NCBI GenBank assembly: GCA_021234155.1
Contig: JAJEKV010000023.1
Coordinates: 10,553,141 to 10,617,140 of the forward strand
Direction of reading: 5' to 3'
Length of the DNA stretch: 64,000 bases
Origin: Isoetes taiwanensis
Taxonomy: Eukaryota; Streptophyta; Lycopodiopsida; Isoetales; Isoetaceae
Positions 35,281 through 45,453 of the stretch are shown here, one piece after another. Each line of letters opens with the position of its first letter. Position 1 is the stretch's first letter. The translations under genes were made by a program, and so were the position numbers. The notes under the pieces are model-generated. The model had not been told where the DNA came from. It worked only from the letters and a program-made list of their open reading frames with translations, and did no database searches.

Positions 35281-36097
35281 CTTAGTATATTTCTTAGTTA
35301 GCCTTAGCTCTGGCAGATGTATTCTAGCTAGTGGAATACGTATGCCAGAATCTTGGAACATGTAGGCGATGATGAGATAAACCTTTAAGGCATTCTCTAG
35401 GCCAACATGCACCAAGAGGTGCGCATGACCAATAGGGTCATGCGAGAGAGGAAGTGAGGCATGGTGCGCGATGATGGGACATCGGTCGGATGCTTCCTAT
35501 GCCAGGATGCGGGGCTCGCACACCTGGCCATAGGGGGGTCATGGTGAAGGTCAAAGTGATCATGCGCGATGATGGGATCGTGAGACGTTCCCTAGCTTAA
35601 AACCCTTGGGGCATGATGCACTAGGGTTACTCGGCACCGGGTAACCGAGTACAAGGTAGCACTTGATCATGGGCGATGATGGGATCATCTTAAATGGTCC
35701 TTAAGCTCAAATCCGAAAGGGCCATGATCGAGTGCAAGGTATTTGGTAAGGGGGGTGGTCCCCTAAAACCACAAATTTATTAAATAAACTAACGTAATGT
35801 GCTACTCGTGCAGGCAAGTGAGTAGCAAGCATCGAGGAGAGGCGCATTACGAGAAGATGGGGATTAAATTATGAACCCTAATAACTCTTATAGTAATGTT
35901 TTGAATTATTATAAGGAGTAACCTTGTTAAGGCTATATAATTTTGTATACATACAAATATAGCCTAAAATTTTGACAATTAACTCTTAATAGGAAGTTGA
36001 TCGTTTGAAATTCAATTAAAATTGTATACTTATGTTGTTTTTGCAGGGATAGGGTAGGTTCGCCACCTTTAACGCAATGCTGAGGGCAGCATTGTCC
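35281..36097 (+). other. 3' untranslated region with spaced repeats
   Basis: Four copies of a GCGATGATGGGAT-like motif start at about 35364, 35466, 35564 and 35671, so they are spaced about 100 bp apart. Surrounding text (GCATGATGCACTAGG, GGGCCATGATCGAGTG) is loosely repeated too. No ORF. Confidence 0.75.
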
Positions 36098-36110
36098 TAA
36101 GGGGGGGAGA
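36098..36110 (+). promoter_or_regulatory. Polypurine tract
   Basis: AAGGGGGGGAGA ends one base before the TGTGACG start of the 3' LTR. It is the expected plus-strand primer site. Confidence 0.9.
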
Positions 36111-36111
36111 A

Positions 36112-36771
36112 TGTGACGTTCCAAGGGAATATACGCCATAAATACGTATATTCCTGGACCCGTCACTATACAAGTCTACACTTGTAGCCTTGTATACCTT
36201 AGAAGTGGCAAGGGGCACATACCTAAGTTAATTGTTTAACTTCGATAACCTTAGGATAAGGCCCATTTCCACATGGCCTTATCCTATTGGGCAACCGCCA
36301 CACGGCCCCATCCTAGTGGTGCCACGTGGCATCCCATGTGGACCCTATCTTATATTAGCACTAACCCTGACCCTAGACCTCTTTTCCTGACTCTAGCACC
36401 TGAACACTCCTCTACGCACTCGAAACCCCGTTTCGAGCATCGTTCGTCGTAGCATAGCCTGGTGCAGCAGCCCCCGAAGTGTGCGCATGATTGTAGAGGG
36501 AGCACGACCTCGACCACATCAAGGAGCAATGGAGACACCAGGGATGGGAGGAAGCGCTTCTGGAGCAGGTAGGTGGAGTAGAGTTCATAGTGGTTCATCT
36601 GGAAGTTAGTACTCCAGATGGGTCTGTGTGTTGTATCTAGAGTAGAGACATCCTAGAACCTTTGTTGAACATCTTGAACCCTAATCAAGGAACCCTAACT
36701 GTAAATTAGATATGTATGATTAGGTTAAGATGTTCTTATGATGATTATCATGATCGATGCTATGTGATGTT
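36112..36771 (+). repeat. 3' LTR, first part
   Basis: Begins TGTGACGTTCC directly after the PPT. Its last ~200 bases (GAACCCTAATCAAGGAACCC region) match the minus-strand LTR at 55390-55540. It is cut at TGTT by the 12.9-kb transposon. Confidence 0.9.
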
Positions 36772-37009
36772 AAGCATGATTTCATTAATTGGATAAAATA
36801 ACGCAATTTTGAGAATTTTCAGCACACCTTATTTGCTCAAGCACGAATACTTTCACCTAGTTCTCGAGCCCAACAAACATGAGGTAATTAACATACACAT
36901 ATACATACAAATTATGTGTTATACTTGTACGTGTACATGATACTTGTACAAGCCCAATAATGGCCCTACATTCTACACCAATAATTCACATCAATAATTT
37001 TCACTTCAC

Positions 37010-37017
37010 TATAAAAA
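37010..37017 (+). promoter_or_regulatory. TATA box of tandem small gene A
   Basis: TATAAAAA exactly 43 bp before the ATG at 37053; the same spacing is kept in units B and C. Confidence 0.7.
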
Positions 37018-37052
37018 CAGCTCGACTCGGGGGTAGAGATCATTCATCTCCC

Positions 37053-37205
37053 ATGGCTTCCTCGATGCCTCGTCCAGAGCACATCCGATCTTTCAAGTGC
37101 TACTTGACTACAACGATCTGAATGAATGCGCAAGAAATGGTGTTAATCTTGATCCATGGCTCCAATCTAAGGCTGATGGTCACGCTAGTGCTGCGGGAAG
37201 CTCAC
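37053..37205 (+). pseudogene. Tandem small gene, copy A (diverged)
   Basis: Starts MASSMPRPEHIRSFKC after a conserved leader ending CATCTCCCATGG. A stop at about codon 23 is bypassed by a frame change, after which DLNECARNGVNLDPWL aligns with the D-L...L-D-P-Y-L segment of copy B. Most diverged of the three copies. Confidence 0.5.
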
Positions 37206-37617
37206 TTTCGTGTTAAAGTCCACATTTTCGGCTTCGATCGGGGAGATCTAAATTTGAATAGCATCCACGAGCTTTGATGTTGATGATGAGTGAATCAAGG
37301 TTATCGATTGATGACTCTTTGTATCTGTTTATGATATAATAATGGTATGAGCACCTATAAACTATGTAAGGATGTAATAGCACAATGAATATTGTTTGAT
37401 GTATCATACCTGAGTGTAGTGTAGGGTTGTGCTCTTCGACTTCCACTATATCTGCAAGCTTTTCAATCACACTTGAATTACTAAAGCACAAAAACTTCTA
37501 CCATCATGAATCCACAAAACATATCCATACGAAAGATGTATTATACTTGTATGTATACAACAGTCTTATACACGCGCAATAATTGGGGTAAAGTCCACCC
37601 CAATAATTCTACCTCAC

Positions 37618-37625
37618 TATAAAAA
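37618..37625 (+). promoter_or_regulatory. TATA box of tandem small gene B
   Basis: TATAAAAA, 43 bp before the ATG at 37661. Upstream sequence (CGAAAGATGTATTATACTTG) is shared with unit C. Confidence 0.75.
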
Positions 37626-37660
37626 CTTCTCACTTCGGGGCTAAAGTTCATTCATCTCCC

Positions 37661-37903
37661 ATGGATTTTTCGCCTTCATCAGTTCACCACATCGAGGCGA
37701 TCAAGTGCTCAATGAGCCACTCTGATCTTGTTGGTTGCCTAGACAGGCATCTTCTTCTTGATCCCTACCTGCGAAGAAAAGCTTTGGGCGCTGAGATTCG
37801 CTGCCCTGCGTCAATTCGTGTGATGATCGATCTGATTTGGCTTCCTGAGCGCATGAGCTATGAGATATCAGGGATCACTACTACAGATCCTGAAGATGAA
37901 TGA
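37661..37903 (+). CDS. Tandem small gene, copy B (80 residues, unknown)
   Basis: The only intact member of the array: 80 codons from an ATG in strong context (TCTCCCATGGAT) to TGA. It starts MDFSPSSVHHIEAIKC, continues with DLVGCLDRHLLLDPYLRR and ends acidic (TTTDPEDE). No signal peptide or membrane segment. It may be a small regulatory or DNA-binding accessory protein of the transposon, or an independently amplified gene; function unknown. A dedicated TATA box and two homologous neighbours support that it is real. Confidence 0.6.
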   Translation: MDFSPSSVHHIEAIKCSMSHSDLVGCLDRHLLLDPYLRRKALGAEIRCPASIRVMIDLIWLPERMSYEISGITTTDPEDE

Positions 37904-38265
37904 ATCACCTGTTCAACATGTTATAGTGTAAGAGCTCTTGTGTTAAGATGAAAAATAGATAGTCTATTGTAGTGATGTTATGGATAATAAATAGTCTATT
38001 GTGAAATGCTTTAATGTACCTGTAAGACTCAAGTTTCATCTCCATCCTCAGATGCCTCTTTAGCAAGCAATTCCTGTAGCTGGATTCCTGTAGCAAGCAG
38101 TTCCTAATTTCAACCACACCTGAATTACTCAAGCACACGTTTTAAAAGCATACATATATCCATACGAAAGATGTATTATACTTGTATTTATACAACGGTC
38201 TTATACACGAGCAATAATGGCGCCGAAGTCTACCCCAATAATTCACCTCAATAATTCTACTTCAC

Positions 38266-38273
38266 TATAAAAG
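38266..38273 (+). promoter_or_regulatory. TATA box of tandem small gene C
   Basis: TATAAAAG, again 43 bp before the ATG (38309). Confidence 0.7.
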
Positions 38274-38308
38274 CTTCTCACTTCGGAGCTAAAGTTCATC
38301 CTTCTCCC

Positions 38309-38545
38309 ATGGATTTTTCGCCTTCATCAGTTCACCACATCGAGACGATCAAGTGCTCAATGAGCCACTCTGATCTTGTTGGTTGCCTAGACAGGCATCT
38401 TCTTCTTGATCCCTACCTGCGAAGAAAAGCTTTGGGGCTGAGATTCGTTGCCTGCGTCAATTAGGTGTAATGATCCATCGATTTGGCTTCCGGCCGAATG
38501 AGCTATGAGATATCAGGGATCTACAGATCCTGAAGATGAATGAAT
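38309..38545 (+). pseudogene. Tandem small gene, copy C (frameshifted)
   Basis: The first 40 codons are nearly identical to copy B (MDFSPSSVHHIETIKCSMSH). Small deletions near 38437 and after break the frame. The 3' flank (ATATCAGGGA...GATCCTGAAGATGAATGAAT) still matches copy B. Confidence 0.75.
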
Positions 38546-40450
38546 TACCTGTTTAGCATTGTATAGTGTAAGAGCTCTTGTGTTGAGATGAAAAACGCAG
38601 AGCGTAATGAATAATAACTAGTCTATTGTAACTTGCATGTCATGAATGATATAGTAATTATGTAAAAGAGCATTGCATACCTCAAGAGTTCTCATCTTCG
38701 TCGTTAGCTTCTTTAGCCACTAATTCTTGCAACTGAGCCCCCACACTACTGGGGATCACCACTGACAATGGCCTGGTCTCTACGGCCCAACCATAGTCTA
38801 TTGTTTTCAAATGTTGGTAGCGTGGCGGGTCATTAGGATTGGGTCTCCAACTCTTGCTCCAGCAATCCCTATACTGCATTGCATATGAGGTTCCCTTTTC
38901 GGCCTTGAGGCTCAAACCGGGGAGACAAACACCTCTTCGTAATGTGGGAGATTAGGGTCCTCTATTGGGTCCTCTTCGGCAAAAGCCATCCACGTCGGGC
39001 AGTTATCATGTGGTCTGATTAGCAAGAGCATTCCTTTCTTGACATCTTGGTAGGGGTCGAATATTTCAACTGGGTTCTTGGGTCTACCCGAGAAAGGCCC
39101 AACTAATGAGATGCTTCAATGTGCTCATCCACAAACACTTTTTCGGGTTCTTCCAATGCACTTTGCCTGGTGCTGGGCCAGAAATCCTGAATGACAGCTC
39201 TACCAGACTGCACGTCTCCAAGCACTCGCAGCAAGGTGGACCAGTAGTCAATAACTTCATTCATATATGTGTTGGACCATGACTTATCGTCAGCTCTAGA
39301 AATAGCTGCCCAGTGCATCATGTACTTGGCAATAGAAGCTCTCAATGCACCTATATCTTTCAAGCTCCCATATGGCTGCACGACCTTAGGTGACCCTCTC
39401 GGAATCATAGGTAAACCTTGGGTATCCTCCTTCCACATTCTGATTCCCTTTTCAGGGAGCCACTCCCTATGCCCTGGTCTCATCTTGTAGAACATTAGTG
39501 GCCATCCATCCTTCATGCAAAAGTGACCACACAAACGGTCCTTCTTATCAGGGATAAAACCTTTCACAAATTCCTTCCAATTAGGAACCTCTGACACAAG
39601 GTAAGGTGAAGGAGCCTTTGAACTACACTGCCTGAAGAGTTGCATAAGCTCCGGAATAGTCAATGCATCTGATCTTCTCATTAGAGTAGAGTAGTTTCCA
39701 AAGAGGGCATCTATGTCATCGTGGGTGTGTCCAACCATCATGAATCCCAGCTGCACTTGATCAAAGACACCTAACCAAACCAAGTATGACAAGTAAGAGA
39801 AAAGATATCTATTCTTATTCTGACCTGAGCAATTATCTAGCTGCAAGTAAAGCCTCCTAGGCAACTTGTTCGCTACCATGGGGCCTTTGATAGGAGGCAT
39901 AAAATCATTTCTACTGCCATTTATCATTTTTGTCCTAAGGTTATCTGTGTTTAAAATTGCTGCACCCCAGCTGCTTTCAGGACGATCTGTATCTCTCAAA
40001 TGGCCCCAGTTATCCTCGATTTATTCTCCGGTGTCTTCAAGGTATGATTCAAGGATCCCACATGAAAATTAGAATCATCGGGGCGAGAGGTCCGGTGAGA
40101 AGTGGCCCAAGGCACCTATACCATGGCCGTGCATGAGAGCACACTGTAACGACCTTGATTCGTTCAACCCTCCCATCTGAGACTTTGCTAGCTTCTCTAG
40201 ACGAGGGACCATGGTCTTATTCTGATCCATCTTATCATGTATAATGGTTAAAGCGTGCTCAGGAGATCTATGAGACAAAGCTCTCCAGGACCAGTAAAGG
40301 CTCCTGCATGAAATCTGGGCCGTCATATGCGATTTTCTCTCTATTGCAAGTACCCTTCTTTCATTTGGATCTCTGGTCTTAGCAAGCTTTTCCTTTATGA
40401 CAATACAGGTGTTACACTTAGAAAATGCTATCCTCTTAGCTATTGCTACC

Positions 40451-40929
40451 CCCGGGGGGTTCACCTAGATTATGGGGTATGAAACATGTGAGTGCACCAA
40501 ATGGGTTTTTTTTATTGCCTCTCCGGTATCGTATACATAAGAAAAATATAAGGTTTTTATAGTTTGAATGTCGTACAGATACCAGAGGGAGTGTGGTGGC
40601 GCCAGTGTCCGATTCATATTCATGCTGTAAGGTCCGTCATTTTTGGTGAGCTTCTACTGTTGGGGATTCTGTGATAATATGATATGACTATGATAATATA
40701 TATTATATTATATATATAAAATAATAGAGATATCGTATATGTATGGAAGGGGTTATCAAGTAAAAGTGTTTTAGGCAAGTAATTATATGATATGGGTTGT
40801 ATTCTTTTACAAATAATGTAGTCGTATACAAAGGGTTTTTCATATGGAAATGTCGTATACAATGGGTTTTTTGGCAACCTAAGGAACGCACATGGCATAT
40901 ATACATATAATAGAGGTGAATCCCCCGGG
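40451..40929. mobile_element. 479-bp MITE in the transposase gene
   Basis: TIRs CCCGGGGGGTTCACCT and the inverse of CCCGGGGGATTCACCT (one mismatch) bound the insert. TTGCTACC flanks it at 40443-40450 and 40930-40937 as a perfect 8-bp target duplication. Removing the insert and one copy joins the transposase frame (HSEVA then IAKRIAFSK). The 8-bp duplication fits hAT-type or related elements. No ORF of its own. Confidence 0.9.
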
Positions 40930-42071
40930 TTGCTACCTCTGAATGATTCTCTTTCCAAGCAGACAGAAAGGACGAAGGAGAAATGTGCTTGCCTGTCATC
41001 TCTGTAACGGTAATATCTACTTCTTGGTGTATATCCTTCTTAGTCAAGACTGAAGGTAGCCTCTTTATATTTTGTCTGCTACCCTCGCTCGTAATTTTCG
41101 AGCGGTGTGGCATCGTCTCTGCGTTCTCATCTATGAACATAGATAGCACAGCATTGCCAGCCAAAGTATGAGACCTTGGCTTCTTAGACCCAGTATTTCC
41201 GTGCTCAGCAATTCTGTGGCCGTCATTGAAGAGCTTCTTCCACTTGTAAAAAGTGGAAATGGGTATGCCATAGGCTTTATGCCATGCTTTCACGCACACC
41301 TGTTTATTATTCAACATCAGGTTGCGGACTACACCATTTTCAGAGCAAAGATCTAGCATGTTATATGCAAAGGTTGTGCGCTCCGAGGACTTCATGTTCC
41401 AGTAAAAGGTTCTCATGCAAGCTATCTCCTTGGATGTAAAATTTGCACAACATTGTTTCATGCAGCACAGTGATGACCTGAAGTCTAGAATAGCCTCAGC
41501 ACTAGTTTTTCTTTCACATTTGGTCTGTGCTGGGCGTGTCCTGGGTCTCCGATTGACCATGATGTAAGGTCTCTTTTTGGTGATGCCAATTTTGGGTCTA
41601 ATGGAGTAAGGTTCATTCTCCACATCCTTCTCCTTCACTGCAACCACGAGAGTAGAAACTGGAATGTTATCAACGAGCACGAAGGCTATGGGCCATCTCA
41701 CAAGGTCATGCAGTTGGGGCATTTCTGCACAGGCTTGGCAGCGCATAGAGATCTTTTCAGGCATTGGAAATATGCTCATGATAGTAGCAGCTATCGAGCC
41801 TTCCCCTAACTTCACGTCAGCCACAGCATGGTTTGGATCGGCAAAAACGATAACACCATAGCCATAAGCCATGTGGCAGCATTCATGCATGAGTGTGCAT
41901 GCCTTCTCAACTAACTCATCTCTAGAAAGCCCTTGCACATGATTCGTCTCATTACTGGCTAACCCCTCATTGCCTCCGTCCTGCCAGTTTATGCGTTTTA
42001 TCTGACCTGGTGGGGTACAAGCTTCCTCCTCTATCACAAGTCCAGCAGCAATGTCCTTCTTGTACCACAAC

Positions 42072-43373
42072 CAGGGTAGCCCTTAAGCTCGAAATATCGC
42101 CAAAAGGCTATTTTTTTGGACATTTGCATTTTTTTTCACTACTGTTGAGTAGGATCAATTGGGAGTAGTGACAATCAAATATCGCCACCTTGTCTACGAA
42201 ATTTTCTCCCTCCACTAATAAGTTAGCCTACGTCACTAAATGATGGATTCTTGGATTCGCCTCCACGTGAATTTTATTCTTGGTAATTATTCTAAAATCG
42301 CCCCTTAACCCCCCAAAAATCATGTAAAATCAATATGAATTCTATTCTTGGTGAGTTTTTTGAATTTCCATTTACCTCCAGGAAAAAAAAAGGAAAGGAA
42401 AAAGACCATGCATGTTACATGGATCTCATGATCCGACTGCAATGTCCAGATATGCAATTCTGGAGTATTTTTGCTTTTGGTCTGTTGTTTATCCAATCTT
42501 AAAAAGATGACTAAAATCAAATCTGTTTGTGCTTGCCCACCATAATATGCAATTATGCCTTAGCTAAGTTTGTGTACTTGTTGTTGTTTAGCCCTTAGTG
42601 AGGAGCTATTGAGATTTACAATCAGATAAGGTATACAAGGTATGTTGTAGAGTGGTTATAGTTGATTTTCTTACTCATTTTATCAGAATACTTGCCCTCT
42701 TGATTTGGTCATGAGGTAATTGATTTTCTTCCATTTTAGAGCAACCGTACCTTATCTTGGCTATCATTTTTTTCTATTTTTTGTTATCATGATTATTTCT
42801 ATGTAAGTGCAACCAATCTAAGTAATACATGATGTATATGATTGTTTGTCTCCTGTATTTTAATCATCAACTGCTCAGTTCAATTGTTGCACAGACATCC
42901 TTATGACATGAACAAACTCTTCAAATTGGTGATGAATGATGTTAAATATAGTGAATGTCTTTGGATTGCCATCGCTCAATTAGGGATGTCACAATGAAGG
43001 TAAATTTAGGGTCCAATAAAAATTAATGCGTTAGAGTACTATTAGATGGGTGTAATCAGCTTGTTGACACTAATCAGCTTGGCCTTTCTCTTGTGAAGAC
43101 GCATATGCCAATGTCTAGTAACATGTATACTCATTATGTGAGCATTACGCTTACAACTGTATACGGACATAACAAATATATATTGTATTCCCAAATTTTA
43201 CTTAAGAAAAAAGCATATATTCCATCGCTTGATGGATGGAAGATTCGCCAAGGTTGCTACAACTCAAATTGAAGCCCGAAACAAAATCGCCAACACAACT
43301 AATTGAAAAAAGCTAAGATTCGCCTCACATTCTAAATTACACCTATGAAACTTTGGGCTTAAGGGCTACCCTG
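42072..43373. mobile_element. 1.3-kb non-autonomous hAT-like element in the transposase gene
   Basis: TIRs CAGGGTAGCCCTTAAGC are perfect inverses at both ends. ACCACAAC is duplicated perfectly at 42064-42071 and 43374-43381. ATCGCC or TTCGCC recurs seven times near the ends (42096, 42181, 42256, 42297, 43244, 43286, 43319), like the subterminal motifs of hAT elements. No transposase ORF. Excision restores TTTVLWYKK-type reading of the host gene. Confidence 0.92.
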
Positions 43374-43582
43374 ACCACAACACAAAAGTCCCCACAACTT
43401 CACCAATTTTTTCTATTTCCAGCTCGGGAATTGGTAGCGGCAACTGTCCATCCAAAACATTCACAATTGAAACAACAACCATACCCTCCGGGACAATCGA
43501 ATTGTGATGGCGCTCGAAATTGTGGACTCTTCCCTCTGCCACCTTTTTCCCCAGCAGATATAGCGGAATTACATCTGCCATC

Positions 43583-44936
43583 CTGCAAAGAAGAGGTCGT
43601 GAATATCGCGGCCGCGATCCTCGTAAGCAAAAAGAACTGTGATCATAAAGTACTAACGAAAATAGCAACTGAGAAATTAAAAAATGCTTAGGACTTTCGC
43701 CACCGCGATCTTATCGAGCATTGGCAAGAACGCGGTCGCGCTTTTTGCAAGCATTCACACAAGCTGTTTCGATAAGAACTCATGTGCAAATCACATGTCG
43801 AGGAGCGCAAGTGGTATCAACTCATAGTTATCGATAGCTGGGAGTTCTTTAGTAAATAGCAAGTCTAGATGGTTGAAGATATCTCGTCGAGCACAATAGT
43901 TAAACGATTGACTTACAGACTAAAGCATTACTCATACCTCACAGAATATGGTGGCGTTAACGTCTACTTGTAGCCAAGGACCCGTCAGAAGCTGCAGTGT
44001 CATAAACAGTGTTTTGTATCATCCACATGGAGAAAGAAAGCATAAACTTGAAACACGTGTACATTGTGTAATAAACACACCAGAGTGCACAGGTTTGCTT
44101 ACAAATACCTATTTTTACATATTATAATCCAAAGTATCAGCAGGCATCTTATAAAATCCATACAATACATAGTGATGTTAGTGTAGAATCAATTGAATGC
44201 CAAGAACCCTATAAGGAAACAGTTTTTAAGGACGATTTACTTATTATTGATCATGAACTAACAGCAGAGACTAGGAAGTTGTAGTTATCATTAAAATTCA
44301 CTGCATCATAAACTTTGAGTTCACTTCACTGAGAGATATGCATCAGAATAGGCCTTTTACCTCGCCCGAAACCCTGAATTCGATGCAGTTGAAGAAATCC
44401 AAATGTGTAGTGGCGGAATGCAAGCGGAATATCAGCGCCCTCGTCAGCGCCTTCAATGGATGCGGGATTCTGCAGCAAATCCTTGCCCGAAATTGGCCCA
44501 GCTTAGGCGCAGCTCGAGCGTCTCCAAGATCTTGCAAAGCAATGAAATTTGAATTGGTTTTTCCCGCTTTCACTTGAAATGTTTGTTATCGAATTCAAAT
44601 TTTACTGTCACTGTCCATCCGTAATCCAGTTTCTTTTTGTAGCATTTATGGCTGCATAATGTGTCAGGTACCTTTAATGAATTGACAATACGGGAGGGAA
44701 TTGAACGCGGACGTCCTAGTCGATGAATACCTTTTGTACAGATTACTTGCTTTTCCAGACGGGTATATTCGCACGAACGCATTTATGGCCAGTATTAAAA
44801 TACGGCCGGCCGGCCGGCAATTAATACTTCCGGCGTGTAATTAATGCGCCCGCACGTACGACGCCATAATGGCTGGCACGATAATTCACGCACCATTATG
44901 ATGGGCGGGCAATTGAATTCCGCGGCCGCGTTCCTC
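43583..44936. promoter_or_regulatory. Divergent intergenic region with GC palindromes
   Basis: Between the minus and plus genes. Copies or variants of ATCGCGGCCGCGAT lie at 43605-43618, 43697-43710, 43729-43741 and 44920-44930, and a (CGGC)n patch at 44804-44818. A possible exon of the minus gene (44343-44575, followed by donor GTAAAAG) lies here. The region presumably holds both promoters. Confidence 0.5.
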
Positions 44937-44943
44937 TATAAAT
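44937..44943 (+). promoter_or_regulatory. TATA box of the methyltransferase-like gene
   Basis: TATAAAT, 146 bp upstream of the ATG at 45083, with a GC-rich leader between them. Confidence 0.6.
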
Positions 44944-45132
44944 TCAAATTCAAGAATCTCAAAACATATTTCACTTTTTCGCCGACCGCGACTTCTTCGC
45001 CTAGCGCCTTCGAGTTTGCAGCGCCTTCTGGAACCTCCCCAAAACAACAGGAATTTCGTACACAGCCGGCGCCCGCGATCCCATGGCACCCAAGGACTCC
45101 CTCAGAGAAGGTAATTTCCAACATTTCAGCTC

Positions 45133-45453
45133 GGCAAGATCGCGGCCGCGATCTTGCCTACTAGAATTTGTAAGTTTAGTATAACCATAGCTGCTCAGCA
45201 ACATCGCGGCCGCGGTCTTGCTTGCTAGGTTTTGTAATGTTTTGATAGATGTGGCTGCTCAGCCAGATCGCGGCCGCGGTGTTGCTGAGCATAGATTTTC
45301 TTTCTTGCGATGTTCATGAGTAGTATAGTAGCTCACTAGGATCGCGACCGCGAGCAGTGGTATTGTTTTCTTGCCCTGCTTAGCTGCTACACAACATCGC
45401 GGCCGCGATTGTGTGGAGTGCTATTTTAGTTGCTTGGAAGGATCGCGGTCGCG
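45133..45453. repeat. Cluster of GC palindromes in intron 1
   Basis: Six copies of ATCGCGGCCGCGAT or close variants at 45133-45158, 45204-45215, 45267-45280, 45341-45353, 45396-45409 and 45441-45453. The first extends to a perfect 26-bp palindrome (arms GGCAAGATCGCGG). Spacing is 45-75 bp. Confidence 0.95.

Larger units (their letters stand above)
38682..43582 (-). pseudogene. DUF8039/DUF7869-type putative transposase gene, split by two insertions
   Basis: Read from right to left. After an acceptor (TTTGCAG) at 43583 a DUF8039-like region (KKVAEGRVHNFERHHNSIV, LPLPIPELEIEKIGEVV) runs into the hAT element. From 42071 on the protein continues (VLWYKKDIAAG) through a Cys/His-rich region (CCMKQCCANFTSKEIACM, FYKWKKLFNDGHR, EHGNTGSKKPR) to the MITE at 40929. 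Then KRIAFSKCNTC and the DUF7869 core follow: LYLQLDNCSGQNKNRYLFS and MVGHTHDDIDALFG, with C-terminal parts to the TGA near 38682. Asp residues in LDNCSGQN and HTHDDID are probably catalytic, as in RNase H-fold transposases; that is inference. Frame breaks near 40050, 39100 and 38915 suggest further decay or small introns. Upstream exons may lie at 44340-44575. Confidence 0.75.

Noticed and set aside
44343-44577. Overlapping ORFs on both strands as separate genes
   Set aside because: Only one could be a 5' exon of the minus gene; neither frame could be tied to the downstream protein with confidence.
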